A DNA stretch of 64,000 nt from Isoetes taiwanensis (taxonomy: Eukaryota; Streptophyta; Lycopodiopsida; Isoetales; Isoetaceae), in the NCBI GenBank assembly GCA_021234155.1, contig JAJEKV010000002.1:23510942-23574941 (forward strand), written 5' to 3'. Of this stretch, positions 31,294-43,034 are shown piece by piece. A program made the translations under genes and the position numbers. The notes beneath the pieces were generated by a model. It searched no databases. It was not told where the DNA came from and saw only the letters and a program-made list of their open reading frames with translations. Within the stretch, counting starts at the first letter, position 1. Every line of letters starts with the position of its first letter.

Positions 31294-31981
31294 TACGCAC
31301 TCCCCGACTTATGGACGGTGTATTTCCATCGTCTCTTAATGGTAGGGTTCTATGTCCGGTCAGGGCCGCGCTACTGGTCCTGATTCTGCTTGGCAAGCTC
31401 CTCCGCTTGCCGTTGTTGCTCGGCCCTGTCAGCCTTTTCTTGTGCTACACGGGCTGCGGCCATGCTCGCTTACACCTCTGCGAAGCGTTGGGTCGTGATC
31501 CTTCGTAGTAGCTCCGCACAATAGCTATCCAACCAGGCTTGCATGTCCAGCTGAATTGCTATCAAGTAATCTGCCGTAAGGTAGGATGGGATCTCACCCC
31601 AAGTAAAACTTTGGGTGGCCTCATTATACTCGTAATGGGAAAGGTCAAAGGGATTGCCGGCCATGATGGCTCTCCCATCACCCAAGTAAATATACTCAAG
31701 CCCCCGAACTTTTGGGTCTCCCCTCTCCATCTCCCGGGTATTATCCCCACGGGCTAGTTCTCAGATTCTGGCGGTCTCCCTCCAGATGGCTTCTTCTTCA
31801 GAGACCTCCACGCACGAGGGCGGATAGAACATAATAGCATCATAACTTGGTCAGATTACTCGACCAAGGTGTGGTTAAGATTTATCAAGAAGCGCTCAGA
31901 GAGGTGGAAGATGGGATAAGGTATCCTATGCCCGACAACAAAGCGTTGCACAAGCTGAACCAAAAGTAGGTCGGTAGGCTT
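31294..31981 (-). pseudogene. Decayed ORF of unknown family, copy 2
   Basis: The minus strand reads LVQLVQRFVVGHRIPYPIF, HLSERFLINLN, then after stops MERGDPKVRGLEYIYLGDGR, NPFDLSHYEYNEATQSFTWG, YLTADYLIAIQLDMQAWL, and finally an A/E/Q-rich tract (VAQEKADRAEQQRQAEELAK). The GHRIPYPIF and YLTADYLIAI blocks resemble GHKKLPYRTF and QYLEVTFALAI of copy 1 at 9900-11733. Several in-frame stops. It is abutted by LINE copy 1 on one side and LINE copy 2 on the other. Function unknown. Confidence 0.45.
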
Positions 31982-31984
31982 GAC

Positions 31985-33101
31985 CTGCTCTAAGTCATTA
32001 TAAGTCGCCAAAGATACCACTGGGCCCCACACCTCGACCCCATACAAAAGAACTGGCTCGACCAGTGCCCGGAACAAATGGGACTAGTGGCCCCAGTCAT
32101 ACAGCTCTGCCCTGTGACTATTATTTTGCATTTGCGTCTGGCCTTCCAACCCGCGGTCACCGGCTTAATGGATGCATCCCAATACATTGAGGACGGGAAT
32201 TCCACCCCCAGGTACTTGTAGCTGGGTGTGACCTCTACCATCTGCCCCTGGTAAGTGAGCGCCAGAGGTGCCGGATGACGTGAGGAGGCTATGAGGACCA
32301 CCTTAGTTTTGGCGGGTTGACCCCGTAATGCATGCCGCTCGCGCGTATGTGTCCAGGGCATCTAGGTGTGCCTGCATTCCCTCTGGTGTATGGGCCAAGA
32401 GGTCCACATCATCTGCATAGATGAGCTGCCGGATGACCTGGTGCAAGAGCTGTATACCGTCCCCTCCATTGGCAGCTAGCCAGGCTTCCAACTGATCAAT
32501 GTAAAGTCCAAAGAGTGTAGGTGAGAGAGGACAACCTTGCCTAACTCCAATGCTACTGGCAAATGACTGTCCTTCCGGTTGCATGTGGCTGTGCGGCTCT
32601 CGTGAGCTCGGTATCGCTGCGTTCCTAGAGATCCATAGGGAGCCCCAAATGGTGCAATCTCGCCCACAACGTTTCCCGGGGGACTGTGTCGAAAGCCTTT
32701 GCAAAGTCCACAAAACAACAGTACAGGTCCTCCCGACGGTTCCTGCTGTCCTCGGCCAGGGTCCTGAGTGTGAAGATGTGATCAATGGTCAAATGTCCGG
32801 GAAGCCCGCCACGGGTAAGTGCCACGACTTCCGGCCTCTGCCCATCCGGGTTACCGCCGTTCGAGAATGCCCGCGCCACGGCTTTTGGCAAATACCGAAA
32901 TGACCATGATGGTTCGGTAATGGTGGCGGACAAATGTGGGTCCCCCGCCTTGTAGATCCGGAACAACCCGCTTGTGGTCCATGACCGGAAAACCCTCTTG
33001 CAAATACTGTTCAAGCAGTCATTTTTGGTCGGGGCCGGGCACCATGGCCGCCTTCCCATTCCCATGATGGACCCCTCTTCGACATCTTCTTTCGTGATCA
33101 C
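31985..33101 (-). pseudogene. LINE copy 2 reverse transcriptase
   Basis: Reads YKAGDPHLSATITE, ... HIFTLRTLAEDSRNRREDLYC followed by CFVDFAKAFDTVPRETLWARL (motif A), GVRQGCPLSPTLFGLYID, LIYADDVDLLAHTPEG (YADD) and YKYLGVEFPSSMYWDAS. Frame changes occur near 32790, 32620 and 32350. The 32350 site corresponds to FCQATNMRVNLAK in copy 1, which here is scrambled. Confidence 0.85.
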
Positions 33102-33487
33102 CGGTGGTGGGCCATGTTACGGGAAACATCCGTCAGGTGTTCGAGGGGGATCATAAAGGCATTGCGTGTACCGCTCCCAGCGCAACGTCGTGATGTTCCC
33201 CGCAGTCGTGTGCTGGCTGGCGAGTACCCCTAGCGCGAGAAAGCTCTGGTGGGGCCCGATGGGCGAACATTTCTCCCCTGGTGACTTGCCGGTACCTTGC
33301 ATTTGTTTCCTTGAGGAAGGCACGGTAATGGCTGGTGGTCCGAGCTTCGTTGGTCCTGATCCACGATGAGGCCAGTCTTGGCGTTTGCGTTCCTTACACT
33401 CGGCATCAAACCATCATTGCAGCGGGAAGGTTGCGGTCTATGATCTCTCGGCGTGGGGAGGTCTCCCAAAGCATGCATGCGCTTCGC

Positions 33488-34481
33488 TCACGAGCTCAAC
33501 CCGGCTGGTGGGTTTGCTGCTCTAGCGTGTGGGCCTGCGAAGCTGTCGGGAGGGCTTACGTGAGCATGTCGGGTAACCCTCGCACGCTCATAATCCAAGC
33601 ACAACCGAGGTCGGCAAGGAATGCGCTCACGAGGGTGCCATAGCGGTGGCCAGGCCAGCCTCACATAGAGTGGGAGGTGATCTGAGTCGGCCTCCTCGTC
33701 CCGACTGTCCGTGCCGACGTGAAAATGGCTGACAAGGTGTATATCCTGTGCAGGCACTATGACATAATCCACGACACTAGTTCCGCCGCCGTGATTATCC
33801 TGTCTGCAAGTGTACCCGTAGGAAGAGGGCCATTGTGGTAGGCCATTGCATATATGAGCAGGTCAAAGATACCGCACATCAGGAGCAATTGTCTGCCAAA
33901 GCGAAAGTGACTGATTTGTCATCGAGCCGCCGGTGCAAACCGCCTCTGCGAGGCGTAAGCGCAAAGACGTCATCCGCTAGGGGGTCCAACCGCATGGCCT
34001 GTTCCACCCCTGTCCGCGCATTGAAGTCTCCAAGGAGCATAACTCTGCCCATCCGCTTGTGCTGCTCTATGTCATCATATAGATCGACATACGGGTCCAT
34101 CATGTCCATCTCCGGGTGGCCGTGATAGAAGGGACTCTCTGCATGGGGAAAGTAGCAAGCAGCTAGGAAGAGAGGGTGCCCGCCAGGGTGGTGCACTCGG
34201 ATCCACAAGTAGCGGTTATGTCTGTCGGTCTTCTGGAGGGAAACCAAATGTGCCAAGGCTACCCGGTAGTAGCAGGCAACCCCACCGTGCCCACATCTCC
34301 CTGTACAACCATTGAACACTGAAAAATGCTGGTACCCTGGCAGATCAGGCAGCCTGTGGCCTGGGTGTTCCCATGTCTCCATGAGGAAGATGAGGTCCAT
34401 GTCCACAGCTACTGAATTGAGGCTATCACCCTTCTGCCATGGGAAACCCCGACAGTTCCAGACCACCACCTGGAGGCACAA
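33488..34481 (-). pseudogene. LINE copy 2 apurinic-like endonuclease domain
   Basis: Starts MCLQVVVWNCRGFPWQKGD. It has MDLIFLMETWEH (catalytic E), GHGGVACYYR, LFLAACYFPH, VMLLGDFNARTG (conserved GDFN) and, in a shifted frame at about 33680, EADSDHLPLYVRL (the SDH motif). These are the diagnostic motifs of the APE endonuclease that nicks target DNA in APE-type LINEs. A frame break occurs between 33879 and 33772. Confidence 0.88.
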
Positions 34482-34604
34482 TTCCTATTGAGCAGCAGCA
34501 GGAGCAGACTGAGTTGCGGGGCCAGCAGAAGCTCAACAGAGAAAAGAAGTAACCATCACTTTTTTAATTTAAGATTCAAAATTTTTTTTGAAACTTTTTT
34601 CCTA

Positions 34605-34635
34605 TGGGTCTAAGTTAGATATTGGGGTACAAAAG
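34605..34635 (+). repeat. Left TIR of the Pack-MULE-like element
   Basis: Matches the complement of 38141-38172 with two mismatches near the outer end and one extra A. Confidence 0.75.
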
Positions 34636-35689
34636 CACCCGTCCGGACCTTATTTGCTTTTAGGTGCTTGGTCCATTGTGCTTGGAGGTGCTTGAGAGCG
34701 GGGAGCGATGATCCGTTTTAGCAAATTGCTTCCGGATCGATGACATGGCTACCATAAAATCAAATTCGGTACAGAAACAATTTGGCGGGGTTGTTTTGGA
34801 ATGGCGGGACAATTTTCTTGGACGGGTCATGCTAGAATGAATTCCGGAGGAGTCTTTCTTGAGTTGGGACTACCTCGGCTTGCTCAGCAAACTGCTCTTA
34901 TCCATCTTATCCTGTTATTAAACCCCTACGAAATGCACATCGCCTTCCGGTACCCATCAAGCACATCGCCTTCAGTTTTGGATTTAAAAATACACGGGAG
35001 ATGCTTTCTGCTTGAGGTAAATCTTCACGCAATATGAAATCGCCAAGTTCTAAAAGCAGGGGAAAGTTTTATACTATATCGAGCAACCGGAGACACAAGC
35101 ATTTGTTGATGATCGACATTCGACAAACCGATGTTGTCTTGCTCCTTGATTTCTCATTACTAAGATGCTTATGTTGTTACGCTCATTTTTCCACCACGAG
35201 CTCCAAATGCAGTCATGAATGGGCAAAAGCAATTCAATTGGGCGTAGTGGAGGAACCTTTTGAGGTAAAGATGAACGATTCTTCTTTTTCAATATCCATT
35301 GAGGTTCTTGCTATTACCATGATATGAATTGTTAGCCGTCTGTGAGTCCTTAGCTTCAAAATCATTTATGATCTCTTTTTTCTTTGCATGCGGGTTTATT
35401 GAAAGCTTTCAAATTTGAAGATCCTAGCTTGCCATTTTTCTTTTGTATAGAGGTAAGCATACTCTAGCCCTTTTTCTCTTCATGTTAAAATCATTTCTAT
35501 TTTGTGCATCCATGGTGATTCTAAAATAGTTGTGCCATACTTTCTATGGACATGGATATCTTGCTCTATGGACATGGATATCTTGCTCCACAAAACTGTC
35601 AGTTTTCTTGCTCTGCAAAACATAAGCGAGTTAGCTAAACCATTGGAAAGGGAAATGTTTTACGTAAACAGATATTCTTCTGAATTGCA

Positions 35690-35919
35690 GTGTCTTGGGG
35701 GATGCTACTAGCAGTGTGGCAGCATGTGTTGGCTCTTTAATCTCTGTAGCAGCATCTGGATGTGAGATCATGAAGGAAGAGTTTATGATCCTAAAAGCAG
35801 AGGAAACACTCATTGAATATTTAAACACCCACTCTGAAAATGCTTTTGTTGTTCAAGGAGCATGTGATGGCCTTCGTTTACTTGTTACTTCAGATGATCC
35901 ACGAGTGCTGCCATCAAAG
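35690..35919 (+). pseudogene. Armadillo-repeat protein exon (possibly ARMC6-like)
   Basis: Preceded by a TTGCAG acceptor and followed by AAG/GTGCCT. Reads VLGDATSSVAACVGSLISVA, LKAEETLIEYLNTHSENAFV, VQGACDGLRLLVTSDDPRVL, then PSK. The helical pattern with a buried A-x-x-G-L-R-x-L is typical of armadillo repeats. The terminal TSDDPRVLPSK resembles the LLVxDDxRVxxSK segment I associate with ARMC6-type proteins; that name is tentative. It is open across the whole exon. It lies inside the TIR-bounded element, so it is probably a captured fragment. Confidence 0.5.
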
Positions 35920-36339
35920 GTGCCTTACATCCCCATTCCTATATTGAGCATATTCATTTCAAGTTCAATATGATAACTTATTATCCTTCATGAACCAATC
36001 TTCATGTGCCACGTATAGCATTTTGACCCGCTGGTACAAACTTTAAGTTATATTGTCCTAGTGAGAATGGGCAATTGTTATTCAGATGATCCTTCTGTTA
36101 TTCAAGAGGTATAACAGGGAACATGCTTTTTATATTTTATGGAACTTTTAGAAACTCAGACAAACTTATAGCGTTTGTTTTGGCTCATATGCTACCTGTG
36201 TATTTGATTTCTCAGATAATGACATCACAAGATCTGAATGCTGTACTTGTCATGGCTTTATGACTTCAATTGCTAACTGAGGAACTAAATCAAAGACATT
36301 CTCTTTACAGAAATGATGCTTTCAAGTATCTCTAGACGT

Positions 36340-36513
36340 GTAGAAGAGTTTGCCCCTTCATCATACTGGAGCCTCACAACACTACCATTTTGTTGCCATT
36401 GTCATGGAGGCTACTCTCATCGATGTTGAGCAACGGCCTATACCATGTGATGGGGCGCAATATGTGAAGAGCTGTATGTCTCCTGGAACCAGAGAGACAA
36501 AGCCACCCATCAT
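36340..36513 (+). other. Unidentified exon-like stretch in the Pack-MULE-like element
   Basis: Open frame ending EATLIDVEQRPIPCDGAQY, then VKSCMSPGTRETKPPIM and a GTAAGG donor at 36514. It may belong to one of the captured genes. Not recognised. Confidence 0.3.
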
Positions 36514-36835
36514 GGTAAGGAGGCTCTTGCATTGCAAATCTGTACTGATGCTTCACTGGAAGTATCATGAGATATTTTGAAACATCATACAAGGAACATC
36601 ATGACAGTTTACTTTCTCATATGTTAGACTAATTGACCAGATCATCTCAGATTTGCTAATAGCAGAGAAGCTCTTGCTTTGGTCATGAAGACCACATTTT
36701 TTATAACCTGTATCACTTCCCATGCTTGATCAGTTAGCATGCTTCTTAACTTTGAAAGCAGTCTTCATGACTTCAAGCATATTACATTTCTCAGATTTCT
36801 GTTTTACGACTTGGACCTGTTCTTTGCTGAACTAA

Positions 36836-37135
<300 letters not shown>

Positions 37136-37149
37136 TAGTCTCAAAGAAA

Positions 37150-38140
37150 GATGCATATATTTCTATAAATATCACTATATCATTTAGAAAGAGAAGGTGG
37201 TGATGCCCTGTAGTTGCTCACATCTTTTTATGAATCATGATGACTGAATACAATTAACTAAAAAGATGCTCAATTGGTCAATCAGGTTCAATTCCTGACA
37301 AGCAAATAGCAGATGCTTTTGAAGACAAGTATCCTTCTGAAAAATGATCAAGTCCTTTGTTGTTGCTTTATGCAGGTCTGACATGGTTTTGTGTGAATTC
37401 AAGATGACAATCTTTAGCATTTCTATGGAGATGTTGATGTTGTTTAATAGCCATAATTATGTATTCTTTCACCTATCCTTTGTCATTCCACTGTATTTAA
37501 CCTAGTGCTATCATACTAAAAAGCAAATTTGATAGCAAACACAGTGAACACACTTGACCGAAGAATTGAAAAGTTGTCACATAACAAGCAACCCTTTGAA
37601 GCTGGACTCAAATGGTAGGCATCATAACCTATGCTACAATCCATCTTGCTTATGGTTGCACAAGGAATTTGCTAATTTGCTTAAATGCTTTAGCTCTTAC
37701 AAGAGCAGGTTGGTACAATTGAAATCCATCTATATGCACTCTTGTTGTCCCATAAATGCGCTACATAGAGACCAAAGAAGGAATTGAGAACACATCACAA
37801 AGGATTCACGAATAAAAGCTTTAAAGGCAATCTACTTTCTGCGAGAGACCAAGGAAAAGGCAGGAAATGTACTTATTCAAAAGATCAAATAGAATGGAAT
37901 CATTCATGGCCCGATAGCCTCACGGAAATATTTTTTGGTGTATACGTAATAATACGCCTTGGTTCTTAGGTGTATATGGGCAAAGATCAAAGTTTCAATC
38001 ATAGCGTAATTGGAAGCGAGCAATCTATGAGTCGGAATGCCTCGTTCTTACGATTCTAAGTAGGGCTTCCGCGTCATTCTGACTTAAAAGATACTTTGTG
38101 CTTTCGTGCTTTACCTTTGTCAGCCCCAAAGCAGCCGGCG
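37150..38140. other. Noncoding 3' part of the Pack-MULE-like element
   Basis: AT-rich intron-like sequence without recognised coding potential. The last ~200 bp before the right TIR are more G/C-rich. Confidence 0.4.
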
Positions 38141-38172
38141 GCTTTTTGTACCCCAATATCTAACTTAAGCCC
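38141..38172 (-). repeat. Right TIR of the Pack-MULE-like element
   Basis: Inverted counterpart of 34605-34635. Confidence 0.75.
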
Positions 38173-38557
38173 TATATAAAACATTTTTTATCACGGTATT
38201 TCGAGTTCAACTTTGAGCCCGCACTTTTACTGAATTTACGATCTTTGGATGGCCGATGTCTCTAGAGTAAGCCCCGGATGGCGATGTCTCGATAGTGGAC
38301 TATGCGAGCATGTTGGTGCAAAAATCTCATCCGTCCGAGCTACTTGGAGAAAGTTATGGCGCTTGGAACACACGAACCCCTGGCTTCACCATCTGAACCT
38401 ACTCACCCTACTATAGAACACTCTCCTACTCACTAAGTTAATCCTCCCATAACTGGGACAACCCATATGCTAACTACAGAGTTGGGATACTTTAAGACAA
38501 GGTCCCATCAACTAACGAGTTAGACGGTAGCTAGTGCAATAATTTGGTCTACCAAAA

Positions 38558-38573
38558 CCATGCTCTGATACCA
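38558..38573 (-). other. Primer-binding site of the truncated LARD relative
   Basis: The minus strand reads TGGTATCAGAGCATGG, one base from the LTR; the first 12 bases match the initiator-methionine tRNA primer site. It shows that the element points leftwards and that this is its 5' LTR. Confidence 0.88.
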
Positions 38574-38574
38574 C

Positions 38575-40060
38575 TGTGACGCTCCCAGAATCTATACGAT
38601 GCTCCCATCGTACAAATACGGGAATTCCCCTCCCGTGACGACCACATCACCATGGTAGGGCCCTCCGTTATACTCGGATCACTTGGGATGGCCAAGTGTC
38701 CGGGCGAGGAACATGGAGGTGTCATTCGTCCCACGTCCTCTATGGGATTCCTATACAGCGGAAGCAACGTACATGTTAGCATACAACAATCATGCCAAAA
38801 TAATATACCACCACAAAGGATGGCCCATCCATCATCATCAACGAAAGATAATACAACCATAAATAACATAAGCATTACACCATGACAAGGGCGCTACCCA
38901 GGGCTCAGACTCCATGGGGTCGACTGACGGTCATGGCCTCAAGATATCAGCAGACGGAAGTGTAACATGGCATTGGCTGGCATAAGACAATGGCTAGGGT
39001 AGTCCACTCCATCTGCCCCTCCTGTGCACACTTTCCAGCTAGGCTGAATCATGCTATGACGTGCTTGTAGCCCTCCGGAGACGCAATCCCAAGGAATCAC
39101 CCTATGGGACTACTCCGGGTTACATCTCCCCGGTCCGATGAGGCAGGTCGGAGAAGCTTCCCCTCCCGGATCACAACGTTTCCATGGGTGTGCTAGAGGA
39201 TACCTGCCACACCTGCAGCACACGTATCCGTACCCGACTTACCCCCCTAAATCTATGCAAAGTCGATGACGTCCATAAAGGCCATATCCAATGACCCAGG
39301 AAATGTCAGACCCATACCCGGCCCATACACAGTGACTGACTATAAGCTTAGCACACTGTAGGAGCCCCAGTAGCCATGCTCAGCAAGGCTCCACCCCCGC
39401 TTCACCAATTGTGTTCGTTGTTTAGTGTTGAACCACATCATGGCATCCACAGCTAGGTTGGCGTGCATAGGCCATATTTATTGGGTATTAAGGGGTCTAG
39501 CTAGAAACATCTCTAGTTCTAAAAGGCTTTCAAGTCTCTACCCTTCCCTTATTCCCAATGCACGGAGGGAGCAGAAAGAAAGAATATAAACACCCTCCAA
39601 GTATCCATCATCATCCAAACAACATATGAAAGAGAATTTAACCATCCCATCTATTCAAAGAAGTGTCAGCGGAAATACAAGCTATCTAGGGACGAACCAG
39701 TCTCTTGGCTGGAGCCATTATCACGGAAAGTCTCCATTCTTCAAGTCTGTTGGCAAGAACTGGTAGCTGCTCCTCCTCTCCTCTTCCCAAATCGATTTTG
39801 GGGCAGAAATGGGGGTAGGACCCCTAGTTCTCCACTCAAATTAGCAAGCCCCACTTCGCTCCCCTATTGGTTCCATTTAACTAAATATAACCTAATTAGT
39901 ATAATTAGGTTAATTATCCACTAATTTTATTAGCATAGCTAATAAAATCCATTTTAAGTGAACCCACGTTGTCCCCTATTGACCCTTAGGTGTCTAGTTA
40001 AATATTGGTGATGTGTCATAGAATGTATACGTATATCGTATAAATACCTGGAACGTCACA
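38575..40060 (-). repeat. 5' LTR of the truncated LARD relative
   Basis: Plus strand begins TGTGACGCTCCC and ends GGAACGTCACA. On the minus strand its first bases TGTGACGTTCCA equal the LARD LTR start. Confidence 0.85.
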
Positions 40061-41395
40061 GGGTTCTTTTGTTCTGAAGCCATAGATATATCAAGGATTT
40101 CTTGTTGCAAAGCCCGATTTTTTGCTTGTGTGGAATTTGCTTGTGCTGTGGCGGTGGAGGCATACAGGAGCTTTGGCTATACTTGTGTTGTGGCAGTGGA
40201 GGCATAGAAGAATCAATTTTTGGTTCATTTGTTCATTTCACAACCGGTTGGACTACGGATTTGTACAGACTTGGTTTGCAGAAGTTTAGACTTGGATTTG
40301 TGCAGACTTGGTTTGTCGAAGTGCATGCAAACTTGGTTTGCTGAAGTTGGAAGTAGTTGATTTACAGCTACAGTGATTCAATCGTAACCACATGAACATT
40401 GTTTTTTATTGAACCATTCAATTTCTTAAGTTTGGTAAGCGTTTAAGTAGCAGCTCACACTTGTTTCCTGTTGTTTGTTTCTAGCTCAGATATCATGCCT
40501 GTATTTCTCAAATATTTATCATGTATGTACTTCTCAGAATATTTTTATTCGTCTATTTGGAAAGAAGGGTATATCAAGTGACTTGCATATTGACTTGATG
40601 CAATGTTTTAAGAATCATATGATGACATGGAAAATGGTGTTTGACCCTATAATAAGTTTGGAAAAGAATAGAATAGATTTTTTATCGTCCACGGAGACCA
40701 ATTGGCCTATGGGACCCAAACAAAAAGAGAGTAGCACGCATATTACTGTTAGGATTAAAAACCCCCGCCCCGAAGGTTTTTTGAGGGTATATCAAAGTCA
40801 AGTGGCTTGTATATTGACTTATGCAATGTTTTAAGAATCATATGATGACGTGGAAAATGGTGTTTGATCCCATAACTAATTTGTGCAGACAGTAGACAGT
40901 TTAGGGGAAAGAATTTATGTTTCACCCCATAACAAATTTGTGCAGACGATAGATAGTTTAGGGAAGAGAATGTGTAAAAATATTCTGGAAATCAATGGCC
41001 ACAATTTAATAAAAAGAGGCCTGCCCACAAGACCAACGTTGTACGTAAAAACCTTTCTACATTTTTTAGCTACATCAATTACCTACATTGTCAAAGGTTT
41101 GTTAATTGGACGTCTTTTAACAACATCAATTATCAATGTCCATAGGATAGGTGGTTATTTGCTATCTTTATAGCGTTATGTTCAAGTTTTATTTCTAACC
41201 ATTGATCTGGCGGATATTCTCGGTATTGTGCCAGATCAATGGCCCTCAGGATTTTGACAGAAAAAATAGATGCCAATGTCAATAGTGTAAACCGAACACA
41301 TGGTTGAAGCAAAAATAAAAGACAAGCAAAATAGAAAAAAAGCAATGGTATAGCCTTGTCCCACAGGGCCTGCCTATTCAAAGCTGCCATAGCTT
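40061..41395. other. Intergenic sequence with internal duplications
   Basis: No convincing gene. It contains short repeats (GTGGCGGTGGAGGCATA and a near copy, 40148-40205; CTTGGTTTGC-GAAGT copies in 40268-40350) and a ~95-bp direct duplication: 40568-40655 and 40785-40875 share CAATGTTTTAAGAATCATAT then GATGACRTGGAAAATGGTG. Confidence 0.5.
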
Positions 41396-41423
41396 CAACA
41401 CACTACCCCACCGAATCCTTCCA

Positions 41424-41816
41424 TCGGATAAAAATGGAGGATCGCTGGCTTCAAAATGGAGGCAGATCCAGGGCGAAAATCAATGGAAAGGCATTCTAGA
41501 TCCCCCTGAACTAGACCTTGGCAAGGAGATCGTCAGATATGGCGATTTCATACAGGCCATGTATGATGCATTTGACAATGATGAAGATTCAAAATACGCA
41601 GGCTCTTCTTGGTATGGCAAGAGCGAGCTGTTTGAGAAAGTGGGCTTGAACGACCCTAAATATAACCGCCAGACAGATTATACTGTAACAAGGTACTTCT
41701 ACGCATCAGCAACAGCCAATTCAGCGGCAATGGTCTCACCACAAGCCGCAGGATCATCAAGAAATCTGTTGGTCTTCCGGATCTGTGAAAAGAACGATAA
41801 GCTACAGGGGAATTAA
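41424..41816 (+). pseudogene. Phospholipase A1-II (DAD1-like lipase) N-terminal fragment
   Basis: Frame reads GSLASKWRQIQGENQWKGIL, DPPELDLGKEIVRYGDFIQA, MYDAFDNDEDSKYAGSSWYG, LFEKVGL, and YTVTRYFYASATA. This matches the conserved N-terminal region of plant class II phospholipases A1 (WxGLLDPLD, YGxFxQAxYDAF, SKYAGSSRY, VTKYLYATS), cytosolic or plastidial lipases of the alpha/beta-hydrolase fold. The frame ends at 41816 without the catalytic GxSxG region, and what follows is unrelated. No in-frame ATG was found before the open stretch, so it is a 5' fragment or a first exon whose partner was lost. Confidence 0.7.
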
Positions 41817-41831
41817 AGCTACAGGGGAATT

Positions 41832-42294
41832 TCAACCACAAATGGCCAGAACTTTCATGCCCAGTCGGAATTTCATGGCTCCCCCAGGAGCTGAAACAGA
41901 CCCACGAATCAAATCTTCTGTAGAACCAGCAGCAGCCTCCCCTTTGGCAACAATAAGCCGATTGAGGCAGAGCCCATTAGAATCCAAAATCTCTGCTGAA
42001 ACCTGCATAGCTCTGCCTCTTTCCATGCCTGGTGCGGTACTCCTCCGAAATAGAGTGCTTAACGTCTTTCATTTCTTTGCCATGCTCAAATCTGAGAGCT
42101 CCATGCCGCAATCGATATGACAGAAATGCAGGTCCGCTTCCAACCTGTAAATCCGGCATGTTCACAGCCACCTTGCACGCTCCTATCCGCTGCCCAGCGC
42201 CCTTCACATGCTTCCTAAATTGGAACCTATGACATAGAGGACTAATTCCTACAAAAAGGGGAGCTGCAAAGCACCCAAAAATAGCATAAAACAC
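41832..42294 (-). other. Overlapping open frames of unknown identity
   Basis: Both strands stay open here. The minus strand gives VSAEILDSNGLCLNRLIVAK, GEAAAGSTEDLIRG; the plus strand gives FMAPPGAETDPRIKSSVEPA. G/C content is higher than in flanking DNA. No family recognised, so which strand codes, if any, is undecided. Confidence 0.25.
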
Positions 42295-42299
42295 TCAAG

Positions 42300-43030
42300 C
42301 TCCTCTCACATGGCAAATTATACCGTTTTTTATACGATACGATATCGAAATCATAGTCCCCACCATTGCCAGAATACCCTCCCCAAACCCAAAACGAAAT
42401 TAGCACACTATATCAAAGTTCAGATAATTAAACATCATTAGGCAAATTGAATTAGAAACATTTTTTAGCTACATCAATTATCAAACTAGTCAATTTTTAG
42501 TGGATCCTCATATTGTTGCCTTTAACCAAATGGCCATGGCCTCCACCACCATCTGAATTATCTGAAACATTCTGGGAGACCAGGATTAAATCAAAGGGTC
42601 TGCATGGATGTGGAACTCTGGATCGCCTAGCTAAGCTCAAAAACATCGGCCATTTTGTTCCAATGATTGTTGGCGGAAAGGAAAATCTGACTTTAGGTTA
42701 AAACGGAGAGAGCACCTCAAAGACTGATTAACCAGTAGGTGGCTCCTATATCTAGGTGGCTCCTATATCTATATGGGTTTTATGCTCCAATATCAAATCA
42801 TGACAGCATGATAATCAATCACAACACCAAAATGACATAACCTATGGAATGTTTAAACAATAAGCATCCTTATGAGAATAAAGCACAGATAAACGCGAAC
42901 ACGCTTAAGAAATACACTTGTCCTTATGAAAGTATAACAGATAAACTCGCTCAACTAGCAATCACGCTTAAGAAATACACTTGTCCTTATGAAAGTATAG
43001 ATGATTCAACTAAGATACACTGGTAACAGC
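42300..43030. other. Intergenic, with a ~42-bp near-tandem duplication
   Basis: 42901-42945 and 42965-43003 share CGCTTAAGAAATACACTTG then TCCTTATGAAAGTATA. The stretch 42755-42775 holds two copies of CTAGGTGGCTCCTATAT. No gene seen. Confidence 0.5.
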
Positions 43031-43034
43031 CACT

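Larger units (their letters stand above)
31982..34550 (-). mobile_element. LINE copy 2 (APE and RT domains), 3' end missing
   Basis: Minus-strand copy of the same family as copy 1, extending further 5' and including the endonuclease. It stops abruptly at about 31982, inside the sequence equivalent to copy 1 position 30315 (reading NDLEQV), and joins the unknown ORF. Loss of the 3' end is unusual for a LINE and implies a later deletion or recombination. Confidence 0.88.
38174..40060 (-). mobile_element. Truncated LTR retrotransposon related to the LARD (5' LTR plus leader)
   Basis: A single LTR (38575-40060, 1486 bp) with ends TGTGACG and CGTCACA, followed on the minus strand by an intact tRNA-iMet primer site and about 380 bp of leader, then the Pack-MULE boundary. 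Segments of the LTR match the LARD LTR, for example GGCAGATGGAGTGGACTAC (near 39000) and GGGGAGATGTAACCCGG (near 39120) on the minus strand. The shared TTGGTAGACC after the primer site confirms kinship. No second LTR or coding region remains. Confidence 0.85.

Noticed and set aside
31091-31396. Overlapping ORFs across the (TTCC)n tract (KEGRKEGRKEGR and the opposite-strand leucine/serine-rich frame)
   Set aside because: They are artefacts of translating a microsatellite; the tract is the tail of LINE copy 1.
38575-40060. Solo LTR
   Set aside because: An intact primer-binding site and leader adjoin it on one side, so it is a truncated element, not a recombination-derived solo LTR.
41832-42294. 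Continuation of the phospholipase A1 gene
   Set aside because: None of the six frames shows the GxSxG nucleophile region or other lipase blocks.
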